From assembly GCF_014084125.1 (NCBI RefSeq), contig NZ_CP048405.1, positions 1,860,001-1,924,000 of the forward strand: a stretch of DNA of 64,000 nt, in the 5' to 3' direction. Within the stretch, counting starts at the first letter, position 1; every line of letters starts with the position of its first letter. This document shows, one piece after another, positions 34,556 through 43,957 of the stretch. The position numbers were made by a program, and so were the translations under genes. Under the pieces are notes generated by a model. It worked only from the letters and a program-made list of their open reading frames with translations. It had not been told where the DNA came from and searched no databases. This DNA is from Streptacidiphilus sp. PB12-B1b. Its GTDB lineage: Bacteria; Actinomycetota; Actinomycetes; Streptomycetales; Streptomycetaceae.

Positions 34556-35404
34556 TCACGGCAGCGTCAGGATCTCCGCGCCGTCCTCGGTCACCAGCAG
34601 CGTGTGCTCGAACTGTGCGGTGCGCTTGCGGTCCTTGGTGACCACCGTCCAGCCGTCCGCCCAGATGTCGTGCTCGTAGGTGCCCAGGGTCAGCATCGGC
34701 TCGATGGTGAAGGTCATCCCGGGGCGGATCACCGTGGTGGCGCGCGGGCTGTCGTAGTGCGGCACGATCAGCCCGGAGTGGAAGGACGTGTTGATGCCGT
34801 GCCCGGTGAAGTCCCGCACCACGCCGTAGCCGAAGCGCTTGGCGTAGGACTCGATGACCCGCCCGATGACGTTGATCTGCCGCCCCGGCCTGACCGCCGC
34901 GATGCCGCGCCGGGTGGCCTCCCGCGTCCGCTCCACCAGCAGCTTGGACTCCTCGTCGACGTTGCCGACCAGGTAGGTCGCGTTGAGGTCGCCGTGCACG
35001 CCGTGGATGAACGCGGTCACGTCCAGGTTCACGATGTCGCCGTCCTGCAGCACGGTCGAGTCCGGGATGCCGTGGCAGATCACCTCGTTGACCGAGGTGC
35101 AGATGGACTTGGGGAAGCCCCGGTAGCCCAGGTCCGAGGGGTACGCGTCGTGGTCGCACATGTACTCGTGCGCGATCCGGTCCAGCTCGTCGGTGGTCAC
35201 GCCCGGCGCGATGGCTGCGGCTGCCGCGTCCATCGCCTGCGCGGCGATCCGCCCGGCGATCCGCATCTTCTCGATCGTCTCCGCGGTCTGCACCTCGGGC
35301 CCGGTGTACGGCTGGGGCGCCTTGCGGCCGACGTACTCGGGCCGCGGGATGCGGGCCGGGACGCTGCGGGTGGGGGAGAGGGTTCCGGGGACCAAGGGTG
35401 CCAT
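34556..35404 (-). CDS. map: methionine aminopeptidase, type I
   Basis: 282 residues. Metal ligands are recognisable: Asp in [18 protein letters not shown] (two Asp), His in GHGINTSFH, Glu in FTIEPML and Glu in FEHTLLV. The [15 protein letters not shown] segment is the substrate-pocket signature. It removes the initiator Met from nascent proteins. An N-terminal extension of about 35 residues precedes the catalytic domain, as in other actinobacterial MetAP proteins. Confidence 0.95.
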   Translation of the reverse strand: MAPLVPGTLSPTRSVPARIPRPEYVGRKAPQPYTGPEVQTAETIEKMRIAGRIAAQAMDAAAAAIAPGVTTDELDRIAHEYMCDHDAYPSDLGYRGFPKSICTSVNEVICHGIPDSTVLQDGDIVNLDVTAFIHGVHGDLNATYLVGNVDEESKLLVERTREATRRGIAAVRPGRQINVIGRVIESYAKRFGYGVVRDFTGHGINTSFHSGLIVPHYDSPRATTVIRPGMTFTIEPMLTLGTYEHDIWADGWTVVTKDRKRTAQFEHTLLVTEDGAEILTLP

Positions 35405-35533
35405 GGCGGCAGTCTATCGACGGCGGCGGAAGCGTGCGCCGACCCTTCCGGGGCAGCATCCTGGATGCAGCGGGACCACGACCGGCGACCGACCGGGGAC
35501 CGACCGGCGAACGATCAGCGAATGGGGAGCTCC

Positions 35534-35728
35534 ATGGCAGGCAGCGACACCGACAAGGGCAGCGGCGAGTGGTACTACTGCCTCAAGCACAAGCGGGTGG
35601 AGGAGGGCATGGTCTGTCCCTCGAGCAGCCGCCTGGGCCCGTACCCGTCCGAGGCGGACGCCGCCCGGGCGCTGGAGATCTCCCGCGAGCGCAACGAGGC
35701 GTGGGACGAGGATCCGCGCTGGCAGTGA
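35534..35728 (+). CDS. small SPOR-like hypothetical protein
   Basis: 64 residues, MAGSDTDKGSGEWYYCLKHKRVEEGMVC... ending DEDPRWQ. It is charged and soluble, with the pattern GPYPSEADAARALEISRERNE typical of short actinobacterial proteins annotated as hypothetical. GGGGAG lies just upstream of ATG 35534. Divergent from map. Confidence 0.75.
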   Translation: MAGSDTDKGSGEWYYCLKHKRVEEGMVCPSSSRLGPYPSEADAARALEISRERNEAWDEDPRWQ

Positions 35729-35813
35729 CCCGAATCCGGCAGGAGCGGACAAACCCGGCAGGCCCTTGGCGGCGGGGTGCCGCGCGTGCCAGGGTGGCCC
35801 AGGGAACTGACTC

Positions 35814-36920
35814 GTGCACAGATGGTGTCCGGGCAGGCGAGGGCGGACAGGCACGGGGGCGCGCGGCGTGGCGGACGGGACGGACGGCAGGCGGTCCGGT
35901 CGGGTGCGGGTGTGGCCCGCGGCCCCGCTGCTGGGCCTGACCGCCACAGTCGGCCTGGCGCTGGCCGCGATATGCCTGCACGCGGGCGGCTCCGCCGGGG
36001 TGGTGGGCGCCGGGCCGCTGGTCCACTGGTGGTTCGCGGCGGTCCTGGTCGCCGGTGTCGGCGGCTCGACACTGGCCGTCAAGTACCGGCTCCGGCAGGA
36101 GGAGCGCCCGGAGATGTCCGAGCGCGAGCAGCGCTTCACCCGGGCGGCCTTCACCGGCGTCTTCGCCGTCGCGGCGTGCAGCGTGGTCTACCTGTCGGTG
36201 ATCGGCACCGGCCAGCCCAGCCTGGCGCCGACCCTGCCGGGCGGCGGACGCGCCCAGTCCCAGCCGCCGGCCACCCCGCCGGCGCACACCATGCCGCCGT
36301 CCAAGCTGGTGCACAGCAACACCCACCCGACGGACCTGCGGCCGCTGCTGCTCACCGTGGTCTGCGTGGCCCTCGCCGCGGTCCTGGGCTTCCTGGGGTA
36401 CCGGTTGGCCGGGTGGCTGCGCGGACGCGGGCGCCCCGGCCTGGTGCCGTCCGCCCCGCTGGCCAGGGCGGCGGAGGAGGACCGGCTCGCCGACGCGGTC
36501 AGCGCCGGACGCCTGGCCCTGCGCGGTGAGGACACCCGGGCCGCCGTCATCGCCTGCTACGCCGCCATGGAGGAGTCGCTGGCGGCCGGGGGCGTCGGCC
36601 GCCGGGCCTCGGACAGCCCGGCCGACCTGCTGCACCGCGCGTCCGGAGCGGGCGTGCTCACCGGCCCCGAGCCGGAACTCCTCGCCGACCTGTTCCGCGA
36701 GGCCCGCTTCTCCCGGCACCCGATGGGCCCCGAGCAGCTCCGGCAGGCCCGCGCAGCCCTCGACGGCATCGACCGCGCCCTCGCCGCCCACCAACGCAGC
36801 GCCCCCGCCCAACCCCACCCGGCCGACCCGGCCGACCCGACCGACCCGACCGACCCGGCCGCCTCGGACCGGCCCGCGCAGGCCGCGCATGAGTCCCGGC
36901 AGGAGGCGGTGGCCCCGTGA
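35814..36920 (+). CDS. DUF4129 membrane protein of the MoxR operon
   Basis: 368 residues. Transmembrane helices lie near 34-57, 68-86, 107-124 and 173-195. A cytoplasmic DUF4129 domain (about 215-320) contains RAAVIACYAAMEESLAAGGVGRRASDSPADLLHRA. A tail of PADPTDP-type repeats follows. DUF4129 proteins are usually encoded with MoxR and DUF58 proteins and are thought to act in cell-envelope or protein-complex assembly. GTG 35814 is used; GTG 35868 is an alternative start. It overlaps the next gene by GTGA. Confidence 0.82.
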   Translation: MHRWCPGRRGRTGTGARGVADGTDGRRSGRVRVWPAAPLLGLTATVGLALAAICLHAGGSAGVVGAGPLVHWWFAAVLVAGVGGSTLAVKYRLRQEERPEMSEREQRFTRAAFTGVFAVAACSVVYLSVIGTGQPSLAPTLPGGGRAQSQPPATPPAHTMPPSKLVHSNTHPTDLRPLLLTVVCVALAAVLGFLGYRLAGWLRGRGRPGLVPSAPLARAAEEDRLADAVSAGRLALRGEDTRAAVIACYAAMEESLAAGGVGRRASDSPADLLHRASGAGVLTGPEPELLADLFREARFSRHPMGPEQLRQARAALDGIDRALAAHQRSAPAQPHPADPADPTDPTDPAASDRPAQAAHESRQEAVAP

Positions 36921-37465
36921 ACCCGCGTCGAGCTCCCCGGCTGCCGATCGTCCCCGAGGCGCTGGCCGTCCTCGGCGGCGCCGCCGTCGGCGCCGAGGTG
37001 CTGCTGGCCGTCGTCGGCGGTCTGACCGCCGTCGCCTGCGGCGCCGTCGTCCTGGCCGTGGGGGCACTCCTCGGCGCCCGCTACATCGCCGGGGCCGAGG
37101 CCCTGGACAGCGACTACCGCCGCCAGGTGCGGCTGGTCGGCAGCCGCGAACCCACCCTGCGCTACTGGGACGCCGCGATCGAGGACGCCCGCGAGTCCCT
37201 CTCCGGCTACGAACTGCACCTGCGCCCGCTGCTGCAACGCCTGTACGCGGTGCGGCTGGCCGAGCGGCACGGCGTCTCCCTGGCGACCCAGCCCGACCGC
37301 GCCGCCGCGCTGATCGGCCCGGAGCTGTGGCCCTGGATCGACCCCTCCCGGCCACGGCTGACGGTCGACGCGACCGGCCGACCGCTCTCCCGCGATCCCA
37401 AGCTCGGCCCGGCCGTGCCCGATCCGCTGATCACCGCCCTGGTCGAGCGCCTGGAGCAGCTGTGA
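36917..37465 (+). CDS. membrane-anchored protein of the MoxR operon
   Basis: 182 residues. Two closely spaced hydrophobic helices (about 13-55) are followed by a soluble domain with a conserved-looking LRYWDAAIEDARESLSGYELHLRPLLQRLYAVRLAERHGV segment. I do not recognise a catalytic motif. Its position between the DUF4129 and MoxR genes, with the GTGA overlap, marks it as a component of the same system. Confidence 0.78.
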   Translation: MNPRRAPRLPIVPEALAVLGGAAVGAEVLLAVVGGLTAVACGAVVLAVGALLGARYIAGAEALDSDYRRQVRLVGSREPTLRYWDAAIEDARESLSGYELHLRPLLQRLYAVRLAERHGVSLATQPDRAAALIGPELWPWIDPSRPRLTVDATGRPLSRDPKLGPAVPDPLITALVERLEQL

Positions 37466-37534
37466 CCCGCGGCGGCCCGCCGTCCTCCCTTCCGCATCCC
37501 CTCCGCATCCGATCCGCATCCGCCAAGGAGCACC

Positions 37535-38533
37535 GTGTCCACCGTGAGCCAGCAGGACGCCACCGCCGTCCTGACGCCCCAGCAGGCGGGCGACCGCGCC
37601 CACGCCGTCCTCGACGAGGTCGAGCGTGCCGTCGTCGGCAAGCGCGCCGCGCTGGAGCTGGTCATGCTCGGCATCCTCGCGGGCGGCCACGTCCTGATCG
37701 AGGACCTGCCGGGCCTCGGCAAGACCCTGCTCGCGCGTTCCTTTGCGACCGTCCTCGGCCTGGACTTCAGCCGCATCCAGTTCACCCCGGACCTGCTGCC
37801 CTCGGACGTGTCCGGCGCGCCCATCTACGACCAGCGCAGCGGCGAGATGGTGTTCCGCCCCGGTCCGGTCTTCACGCACCTGCTGCTGGCGGACGAGATC
37901 AACCGCACCCCGCCGAAGACCCAGGCCGCGCTGCTGGAGGCGATGGCCGAGGCGCAGGTCAGCGTGGACGGCGTGACGCGTCCGCTGCCGTCGCCGTTCG
38001 TGGTCATCGCCACCGACAACCCGATCGAGTACGAGGGCACCTACACCCTGCCCGAGGCGCAGCTCGACCGGTTCCTGCTGCGGGTGCGGATGGGCTACCT
38101 GCCGGTCGCCGACGAGGCCGCGATGCTGCGCCGCCGCCTGGACCGGGCCGCGCCGGAGGCGGTGCTGGCGCCGCACACCGGCCCGGCCGAGGTGCTGGCG
38201 ATGCGCGCCGGCCTGGAGCGGGTCGAGGTGGACGACGACCTGATCGACTACATCGTGGCGCTGATCGACGCCACCCGGAAGCACGCCCAGATCCAGGTCG
38301 GGGCCTCCCCGCGCGGCGGGCTGGCGCTGGTGCAGCTGGCCCGCGCCCGCGCGGTCATGGCCGGGCGCGACTACGTCGTCCCCGAGGACGTCAAGGCGGT
38401 GGCGGTGCCCGCGCTGGCCCACCGCATCAGCCTGCGGCCGGAGTTGTGGGTGCGCCGGGTCAGCGCGGACGACGTGGTCGCCGCCCTGGTCGACACCGTG
38501 CCCACCCCGCGCACCACCCCCCGCCCCGCATGA
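37535..38533 (+). CDS. MoxR-family AAA+ ATPase
   Basis: 332 residues. Walker A is EDLPGLGKTLLAR, Walker B is LLLADEINRTPPKTQ, sensor 1 is VIATDNPIEYEGTY with PEAQLDRF following, and a C-terminal lid domain ends the protein. MoxR ATPases act as chaperones that mature or activate partner complexes, often with VWA/DUF58 proteins. GTG 37535 has AAGGAGC upstream, and the stop overlaps the DUF58 gene by ATGA. Confidence 0.95.
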   Translation: MSTVSQQDATAVLTPQQAGDRAHAVLDEVERAVVGKRAALELVMLGILAGGHVLIEDLPGLGKTLLARSFATVLGLDFSRIQFTPDLLPSDVSGAPIYDQRSGEMVFRPGPVFTHLLLADEINRTPPKTQAALLEAMAEAQVSVDGVTRPLPSPFVVIATDNPIEYEGTYTLPEAQLDRFLLRVRMGYLPVADEAAMLRRRLDRAAPEAVLAPHTGPAEVLAMRAGLERVEVDDDLIDYIVALIDATRKHAQIQVGASPRGGLALVQLARARAVMAGRDYVVPEDVKAVAVPALAHRISLRPELWVRRVSADDVVAALVDTVPTPRTTPRPA

Positions 38534-39882
38534 CCCGCCCCGCCGAGCCCGGCGTCCCGCCGCCGCCGGAGGTGCTGCGGGCGCTGGGCAACGACGCCGG
38601 CGGCCTGAGCGCCGCCGAGGCTCCGAGCCCGCGCCCGACCGGTTGGCGGGCCGGCCCGCGCACGCTGCGGCTGGCCACCCTGGTGGGCGTGGCCGCGCTG
38701 TTGGCCGTCGCCACCGGACGCCCGTGGCTGCTGGCGCTCGCCGCCGGGCCGCTGTGCCTGCTGGTGCTCTCCGCCTCCGGCGGCCCCCGGCCCGAGGAGG
38801 TGCAGGCGGTCGCGGACGTCCCGGCGCGCCGCTGCTTCGTCGGCGAGCAGATCGACGTGACCGTCACCGCCGCCTTCGACGGCGCGGTCGGCTGGATCGA
38901 CCCGGGCGTCTCGCCGGGCCCCGGCTGCGAGCTGGTCTCGCTGCGGACCGCCGGAGCCGTCGTCACCCTCGGCTTCACCGCCGCCCGTTGGGGCCGCTGG
39001 TCGCTCGGCGTGGTCGATCTGGACCTGTACGACGAGGGCGGCCTCAGCCGCCGCACCGTCCGGGTGGACCTCGGCGAGGTCGAGGTCTTCCCACTGCCGG
39101 TCGACGGCGCCTTCACGCCCATCCCGGTCCGGCTGCCGGACCGCCTCGGCGAGCACACCGCCCGGCAGACCGGCGAGGGCATCGAGGTGATCGGGGTGCG
39201 CCCGCACGTGTGGGGCGAGCGGCAGCGCCGCATCCACTGGGCGGCGACCACCCGGCGCGGCAGCATCCAGATCAACCAGTTCGCCGCCGAGCGCGCCGCC
39301 GACGCCGTCGTCCTGCTGGACTCCTTCGCCGACATCGCCGACCCGGCGACGGGGCGTTCCAGCCTGGACGAGTCGCTGCGGGTCGCCGCCGGGCTGATCC
39401 GCACCTATCTGCGCAGCCACGACCGGGTCGGCATCGTCTCGGTCGGCGGCAAGCTCAACTGGCTCCAGCCGGGCAGCGGCGACGCGCACTTCTACCGGCT
39501 GGTGCAGACCGTCCTGGACGTCCGCCGCGATCTGGCGTTCCACACGCCGGACCTGAACCGGCTGCCGCCCCCCGCGATCCCGAACAGCGCGCTGGTGTAC
39601 GCGGTCACCCCGCTGGCCGACGGCCGGGTCATGGACGTCCTGGGCGGCCTGGCCGAGCGCGGCAACCCGGTGGTGGTGGTCGAGGTGCCGGTCGGTGACC
39701 CGCGCGTCGAGGAGGACGACGCCGTGGGGCAGCTCGCCCTGCGGCTGTGGCGGCTGGACCGCGAGGCGCTGCGCTACAGCCTGGTCGAACGCGGCATCCC
39801 GGTCGTCCCCTGGCAGGGCGAGACCCTCGACCTCTCCCTCGCCCCCCTCCTCCGCACCCGCATCCAAGGACGAGCCGGATGA
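38530..39882 (+). CDS. DUF58-domain protein
   Basis: 450 residues. Two adjacent transmembrane helices (about 43-80) are followed by a beta-rich region and the DUF58 core, which contains GEGIEVIGVRPHVWGERQRRIHWAATTRRGSIQINQFAAERAADAVVLLD. The last part resembles a VWA-like fold. It is the standard partner of MoxR ATPases. Both ends overlap neighbours by ATGA, so its stoichiometry is probably tied to MoxR. Confidence 0.92.
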   Translation: MTRPAEPGVPPPPEVLRALGNDAGGLSAAEAPSPRPTGWRAGPRTLRLATLVGVAALLAVATGRPWLLALAAGPLCLLVLSASGGPRPEEVQAVADVPARRCFVGEQIDVTVTAAFDGAVGWIDPGVSPGPGCELVSLRTAGAVVTLGFTAARWGRWSLGVVDLDLYDEGGLSRRTVRVDLGEVEVFPLPVDGAFTPIPVRLPDRLGEHTARQTGEGIEVIGVRPHVWGERQRRIHWAATTRRGSIQINQFAAERAADAVVLLDSFADIADPATGRSSLDESLRVAAGLIRTYLRSHDRVGIVSVGGKLNWLQPGSGDAHFYRLVQTVLDVRRDLAFHTPDLNRLPPPAIPNSALVYAVTPLADGRVMDVLGGLAERGNPVVVVEVPVGDPRVEEDDAVGQLALRLWRLDREALRYSLVERGIPVVPWQGETLDLSLAPLLRTRIQGRAG

Positions 39883-40586
39883 CCCCGCCCCCCACCCCCG
39901 GCACGTCCCCCGCCGAGGACGTGGCTTCCGCCGCCGCGAGCCCCGCCGCGCGCACCGCGAACAGCTCGGCTGTGCCGGGGCCGCCGGTGGCGCCGGGCGG
40001 GCCCGCGCCGGAGGCGGAGGCGTGGGCCGCGCCGTCCGCCCCCGGCGGGCCCTTCGGCGGGCCCGAGTGGCCGCTGCGGCTCCTCGGCTGCGTCCTCGCC
40101 CTGGCCGTCACCGACCCGGCCGGGTGGTTCTCCGGCTCCCTGGGCCGGCTCCTGCTGCCGGTGTTCGCCATCGCGGGCGCGGTGGCCGCCGCCGGGCCGA
40201 TGACGGCCCGCCCGGTCGTCCGGGACTCCCGCCTGCGGGCGCAGATACCCCGGCACCGGAACACCCTGTTCGTGGTCGGCTGCGTGGTGCTGGCCGCCCT
40301 GATCCCGCCGCCGGGGTGGCTCGCCGCCTGCGATACCGCGCTGCTGCTCTGCTACCTGCTCAGCCTGGACGCCGTCGTCGGCGGCCCATCCGCGCTGCGG
40401 CTGCTGCGGCGACCGCTGGTGCTGGTCGCGTTCTTCGGCAGCAGCGCGCTGGTGCTGGCGGCAGCCCTGCTGCCGGTCGGTACGGCGGGCCCGTGGGCCC
40501 GCCTGCTGGCCGCCCTGGCCATCGCCGCCTCCACCGCCTCCGTAGCCGCCGCCCTCTGGCTCCGCCAATCCACCGCCCACCGCTGA
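39879..40586 (+). CDS. integral membrane protein, last gene of MoxR operon
   Basis: 235 residues. A low-complexity N-terminus (1-65) precedes about five or six hydrophobic segments (for example LLGCVLALAVTD, LLLPVFAIAGAVAAAG, NTLFVVGCVVLAALI and VLVAFFGSSALVLAAALL). No domain is recognised. ATGA overlap with the DUF58 gene shows co-translation. Confidence 0.75.
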   Translation: MTPPPTPGTSPAEDVASAAASPAARTANSSAVPGPPVAPGGPAPEAEAWAAPSAPGGPFGGPEWPLRLLGCVLALAVTDPAGWFSGSLGRLLLPVFAIAGAVAAAGPMTARPVVRDSRLRAQIPRHRNTLFVVGCVVLAALIPPPGWLAACDTALLLCYLLSLDAVVGGPSALRLLRRPLVLVAFFGSSALVLAAALLPVGTAGPWARLLAALAIAASTASVAAALWLRQSTAHR

Positions 40587-40686
40587 CCCCCGCGCCCCGC
40601 GCCCCGCGTGGCAGGCAGGTTGTGACGCTCGACGCATCGGCGTTGTGTCGTGGCTGGCGGGGCGGGGTGGGTGCGAGGATGCGGCC

Positions 40687-41403
40687 ATGAGTGCAACCGA
40701 AGACAACGCCGCCGCCTCCGCCCCTGCTCCCGCCCGTAGCCCGCACGATCGGCCGGACGTGTCCGGCCTGGTCGTCGGGGTGCTGGGGGGCACCGGCCCG
40801 CAGGGTCGCGGTCTGGCCTACCGGCTGGCCAAGGCCGGTCAGCAGGTGGTGATCGGCTCGCGCAGCGCCGAGCGTGCCGAGGAGAAGGCCGCGGAGCTGG
40901 GCTTCGGCGTCCGTGGCGCGGACAACGCGACGACCGCCGCGCAGAGCGACATCGTCATCGTCGCCGTGCCCTGGGAGGGCCACGGCGAGCTGCTGGCCTC
41001 GCTCCGCACCGAGCTGGCCGGGAAGATCGTCGTGGACTGCGTCAACCCGCTGGGCTTCGACAAGCAGGGCGCCTACGCGCTGCTGCCGGAGGAGGGCAGT
41101 GCCGCGCAGCAGGCCGCCGCGCTGCTGCCGGAGTCGCGGGTCACCGCCGCCTTCCACCACCTCTCGGCGGTCCTGCTGCTGGACGAGAGCGTGGACGAGG
41201 TGGAGATCGATGTGCTGGTGCTGGGCGACGAGCGGGCCGCGACCGACGCCGTCCAGGCGCTGGCCGAGCGGGTGCCGGGCATGCGCGGCGTCTTCGCCGG
41301 GCGGCTGCGCAACGCGCACCAGGTGGAGTCGCTGGTGGCGAACCTGATCTCGGTGAACCGCCGCTACAAGGCGCACGCCGGCCTGCGGATCACCGACATC
41401 TGA
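40687..41403 (+). CDS. NADPH-dependent F420 reductase-type oxidoreductase
   Basis: 238 residues from ATG 40687 (GAGGATG upstream). The Rossmann motif VVGVLGGTGPQGRGLAYRLAKAGQQVVIGSRS is the F420:NADP+ oxidoreductase signature, followed by DIVIVAVPWEG and VDCVNPLGF. It exchanges hydride between NADPH and coenzyme F420 in the cytoplasm, supplying reduced F420. Monocistronic. Confidence 0.88.
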   Translation: MSATEDNAAASAPAPARSPHDRPDVSGLVVGVLGGTGPQGRGLAYRLAKAGQQVVIGSRSAERAEEKAAELGFGVRGADNATTAAQSDIVIVAVPWEGHGELLASLRTELAGKIVVDCVNPLGFDKQGAYALLPEEGSAAQQAAALLPESRVTAAFHHLSAVLLLDESVDEVEIDVLVLGDERAATDAVQALAERVPGMRGVFAGRLRNAHQVESLVANLISVNRRYKAHAGLRITDI

Positions 41404-41499
41404 AACACGTTCCGTCCCGGGGCACCCCTGGACGCGGCTCGGGCCGGGCGTCGGACACAATGGACGGTGTCCGGCCCGTCCCGTCCGTGGAGTCCGAAG

Positions 41500-41673
41500 A
41501 TGCCCCGCTTCTCGATCCTGTTGTTCGCCCTGTCCGCGCTCGCCCTGGTCGCCGCCGTGGTGTCGGTGCTGGCGGGCTTCTGGATCGGCCTGGGCTGGAT
41601 CCTGCTCGCGGGCATCACCAGCAACATCGGCTGGGTCCAGTGGCGGCGCGCCCGCACCGCAGCCGGCGCCTGA
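41500..41673 (+). CDS. small membrane protein
   Basis: 57 residues from ATG 41500, with GGAG 7 bp upstream; a GTG at 41467 would add 11 residues. Two transmembrane helices (FSILLFALSALALVAAVVSVL and GLGWILLAGITSNIGWVQW) are followed by a basic tail. Function unknown. Confidence 0.6.
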   Translation: MPRFSILLFALSALALVAAVVSVLAGFWIGLGWILLAGITSNIGWVQWRRARTAAGA

Positions 41674-41808
41674 GCGCCGAGCGCGCGTCGCAGACCTGAC
41701 CCCGGCGGCGGTCAGCGCAACGACACACCTCCTTCGGGCGACGGTCCCGGGGCGAGCGCCGCACGGCCTCTAGCGTCCCGGGAAACACCCCCTGGGAAGG
41801 AACCCCGC

Positions 41809-42357
41809 GTGAACCGTCTCGCCCGGACCACCGCCGTCGTCGCCACCGCCCTCGCCGTCGCCTGCCTGCCGGCGACCGCGCTGGCGGACACCCCTCGCTC
41901 GGCCGCCGCGCCGATCAGCTTCAACAACGCCACGACCTCCATCGTCAGCGGTGACGTCTTCGGCGCCGGGCACTCCAACATCGTCGGCTCGGGCGACGGC
42001 ACCGCCCCCGGCCTGGACTCCGGCGTAGGTGTGGGTGCGGGCGCGGGCGCGGCCGCACCCCGCGTGGTGACGTTGGAGACGGACGCCAGCCTGCCCTACC
42101 CGCCTGCGGAGCTGGTCCGCAGCGAGGGCGCCGAATACCCGTACGTGCTGCTGATGCCGAACATCCGGGCGACCATCCTGGTCAGCGGGGAGTCCTTCGC
42201 CGACTACCGCTACCCGAGCGGCGGGACGTTCCACATCGAGCTGGGCATCGACGCGGGCGGGCGGACCACCGTCGCCTGCCGGTCCGAGGGCGCGCCGCAG
42301 CTCGTCTGCGTGGCGGGCCTGCGCGGCGAGAACACCGTGCTCATCACCCGCGGCTAG
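41809..42357 (+). CDS. secreted hypothetical protein
   Basis: 182 residues from GTG 41809 (GGGAAGGAACC upstream). A signal peptide ends at TALADTP (about residue 27). The mature part has a Gly/Ala-rich stretch and a small beta domain with two cysteines (VACRSEG and QLVCVAG) that may form a disulfide. No family recognised. It is flanked by a strong terminator. Confidence 0.75.
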   Translation: MNRLARTTAVVATALAVACLPATALADTPRSAAAPISFNNATTSIVSGDVFGAGHSNIVGSGDGTAPGLDSGVGVGAGAGAAAPRVVTLETDASLPYPPAELVRSEGAEYPYVLLMPNIRATILVSGESFADYRYPSGGTFHIELGIDAGGRTTVACRSEGAPQLVCVAGLRGENTVLITRG

Positions 42358-42375
42358 GGACGCCGCAGCGTCCGC

Positions 42376-42408
42376 CTGCCCGGCCGGGGAGCGCCCCCGG
42401 CCGGGCAG
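42376..42408. terminator. bidirectional hairpin terminator
   Basis: 14-bp perfect arms CTGCCCGGCCGGGG (42376-42389) and its complement (42395-42408) with a 5-nt loop, between convergent genes. Confidence 0.9.
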
Positions 42409-42414
42409 CGGCCG

Positions 42415-43221
42415 TCAGTGCCCGAAGATGCCGCCGAGGTTCAGGTTGAAGAAGTGGAAGAGGTAGTTGCCGAACTGGGCGTACGTCCAGGACTGCCCGA
42501 ACCACCGCATCAGGTTGAAGATCACGGTGTTGAAGAACCAGCTGTTGATGGTGCTGTTCCACAGCAGCAGGAACACGATGATCATGCCGTAGGGCGCGAT
42601 GCCCGCGAACGCCCGGCGGTTGTCGTACGACAGCCAGGGCTCGATGATGCCGTAGCCGTCCAGGCCGGGCACCGGCAGCAGGTTCAGGATGGCCGCCATC
42701 AGCTGGAGCAGCGCCAGGTAGCCCAGCGCGCTGTAGAAGTTCGCCGGGCCGACGGCGGTCGGTGTCGGCACCAGGGCCAGCACGACCAGCAGCACCAGGG
42801 CGCTGGCCGCGTTCACGGCCGGTCCGGCGGCCGAGATCGCGCTGTGCTTCCACTTGCCCTGGATGCGCCCGCGCTCGATGAAGACCGCGCCGCCGGGCAG
42901 CGCGATGCCGCCGAGGATGATGAAGACCAGCGGCATGATGAAGCTGTACACGGGGTGGGTGTACTTCAGCGGGTTGAGCGTGAGGTAGCCCTTGGTGCCC
43001 ACCGAGATGTCGCCGCCGTGCAGCGCGGTGCGGGCGTGCGCGTACTCGTGCAGGCAGAGGGAGACCAGCCAGCCCGCCACCACGAACATGAACACGCCGA
43101 AGCGGGCATTGCCCCAGTCGGTCCACAGCGCTCCGGCTGAGGCGCCCATGACGGCGAGCAGCACCAGGAAGATCGTGCTGACCCTCCGGTCGGAGTGGGG
43201 GCGGTTGCTGGTGATGCTCAT
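42415..43221 (-). CDS. site-2 protease (M50 family) intramembrane metalloprotease
   Basis: 268 residues with about six transmembrane helices. Zinc ligands are in SLCLHEYAHARTALHGG (HExxH in a membrane helix) and in NLLPVPGLDGYGI (the distal Asp motif). The family cleaves membrane-spanning substrates such as anti-sigma factors. There is no PDZ domain. ATG 43221 has CCGGAG upstream. No sigma factor is encoded nearby, so the target is unknown. Confidence 0.9.
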   Translation of the reverse strand: MSITSNRPHSDRRVSTIFLVLLAVMGASAGALWTDWGNARFGVFMFVVAGWLVSLCLHEYAHARTALHGGDISVGTKGYLTLNPLKYTHPVYSFIMPLVFIILGGIALPGGAVFIERGRIQGKWKHSAISAAGPAVNAASALVLLVVLALVPTPTAVGPANFYSALGYLALLQLMAAILNLLPVPGLDGYGIIEPWLSYDNRRAFAGIAPYGMIIVFLLLWNSTINSWFFNTVIFNLMRWFGQSWTYAQFGNYLFHFFNLNLGGIFGH

Positions 43222-43444
43222 GGCGGGTGGGCTCCGGTCGGTTCGGTGAGTGCCGATCATCCCGCCTGCGGCTCCCTGCGGACAAGCGACACCGGGTGAA
43301 CGTCCGGCCGCCCGCGCCCGTTCCGGCCCGGGTGCCTGTTGCACGGCTGTGACGCTGCCCGGACAAGTCCCCGACCCGGGCTGGATAGCTTGTTCCCGGT
43401 CGCACCGAGCAAGGGCCGATCAACCACCGGGCCCTCGAGCGGAC

Positions 43445-43837
43445 TTGGCTGCACGGCCCCCCAGCGTCGCCCCCGGCCGCCCCGCGCTGGAGACCCTGAC
43501 CATCGCCAACCACACCGGTGCCGCGATCAACGAGCCGTGGGAAGCGGTGATCGACGACGACGGCCAGGGTTTCGCCGGACAGGTCCGGCTCGCCTACGAC
43601 GAGTGGGTCGGCTCGGCCGCCAAGGGCCACTGGCAGGCCCTGAGCGGCTACAACGCGGGCAACCTCACGGTCAACGGGATCGGCGTCAACGCCACCGACA
43701 CCGTCAAGCTGCGGATCCGGCTGGTGGCGTACACCGCCAAGGCCGGCTCGGGCACCGTGCCGATCCAGGTGGTCAACTTCGACGGCATCACGACCGGCAA
43801 CCTCAACCGCATGCTCACCGTCCACCGCGCCGCCTGA
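43445..43837 (+). CDS. hypothetical protein with uncertain start
   Basis: About 130 residues if started at TTG 43445; the open frame reaches further upstream (GTG 43349 is possible). Coding-like sequence begins at PALETLTIANHTGAAINEPWEAVIDDDGQGFAGQVRLAYDEWVG and ends LNRMLTVHRAA, suggesting a small beta-rich domain. There is no signal peptide, although the fold looks extracellular, so the true 5' end may be lost. Family not recognised. Confidence 0.5.
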   Translation: MAARPPSVAPGRPALETLTIANHTGAAINEPWEAVIDDDGQGFAGQVRLAYDEWVGSAAKGHWQALSGYNAGNLTVNGIGVNATDTVKLRIRLVAYTAKAGSGTVPIQVVNFDGITTGNLNRMLTVHRAA

Positions 43838-43852
43838 CGCCTGACGCTGCCG

Positions 43853-43872
43853 ACCGGCTCCCAGGAGCCGGT
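43853..43872. terminator. hairpin terminator
   Basis: ACCGGCTCC (43853-43861), CA, and GGAGCCGGT (43864-43872): a tight stem-loop 16 bp after the preceding stop codon. Confidence 0.75.
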
Positions 43873-43957
43873 TCGGACAGCTGCGGGCATCCGCCCCCGC
43901 GCCGGCGTCGGGTGCACGGTCAGGCGTTCCCTGCTGCGGGCCGCTCGGGCTGGGGTG

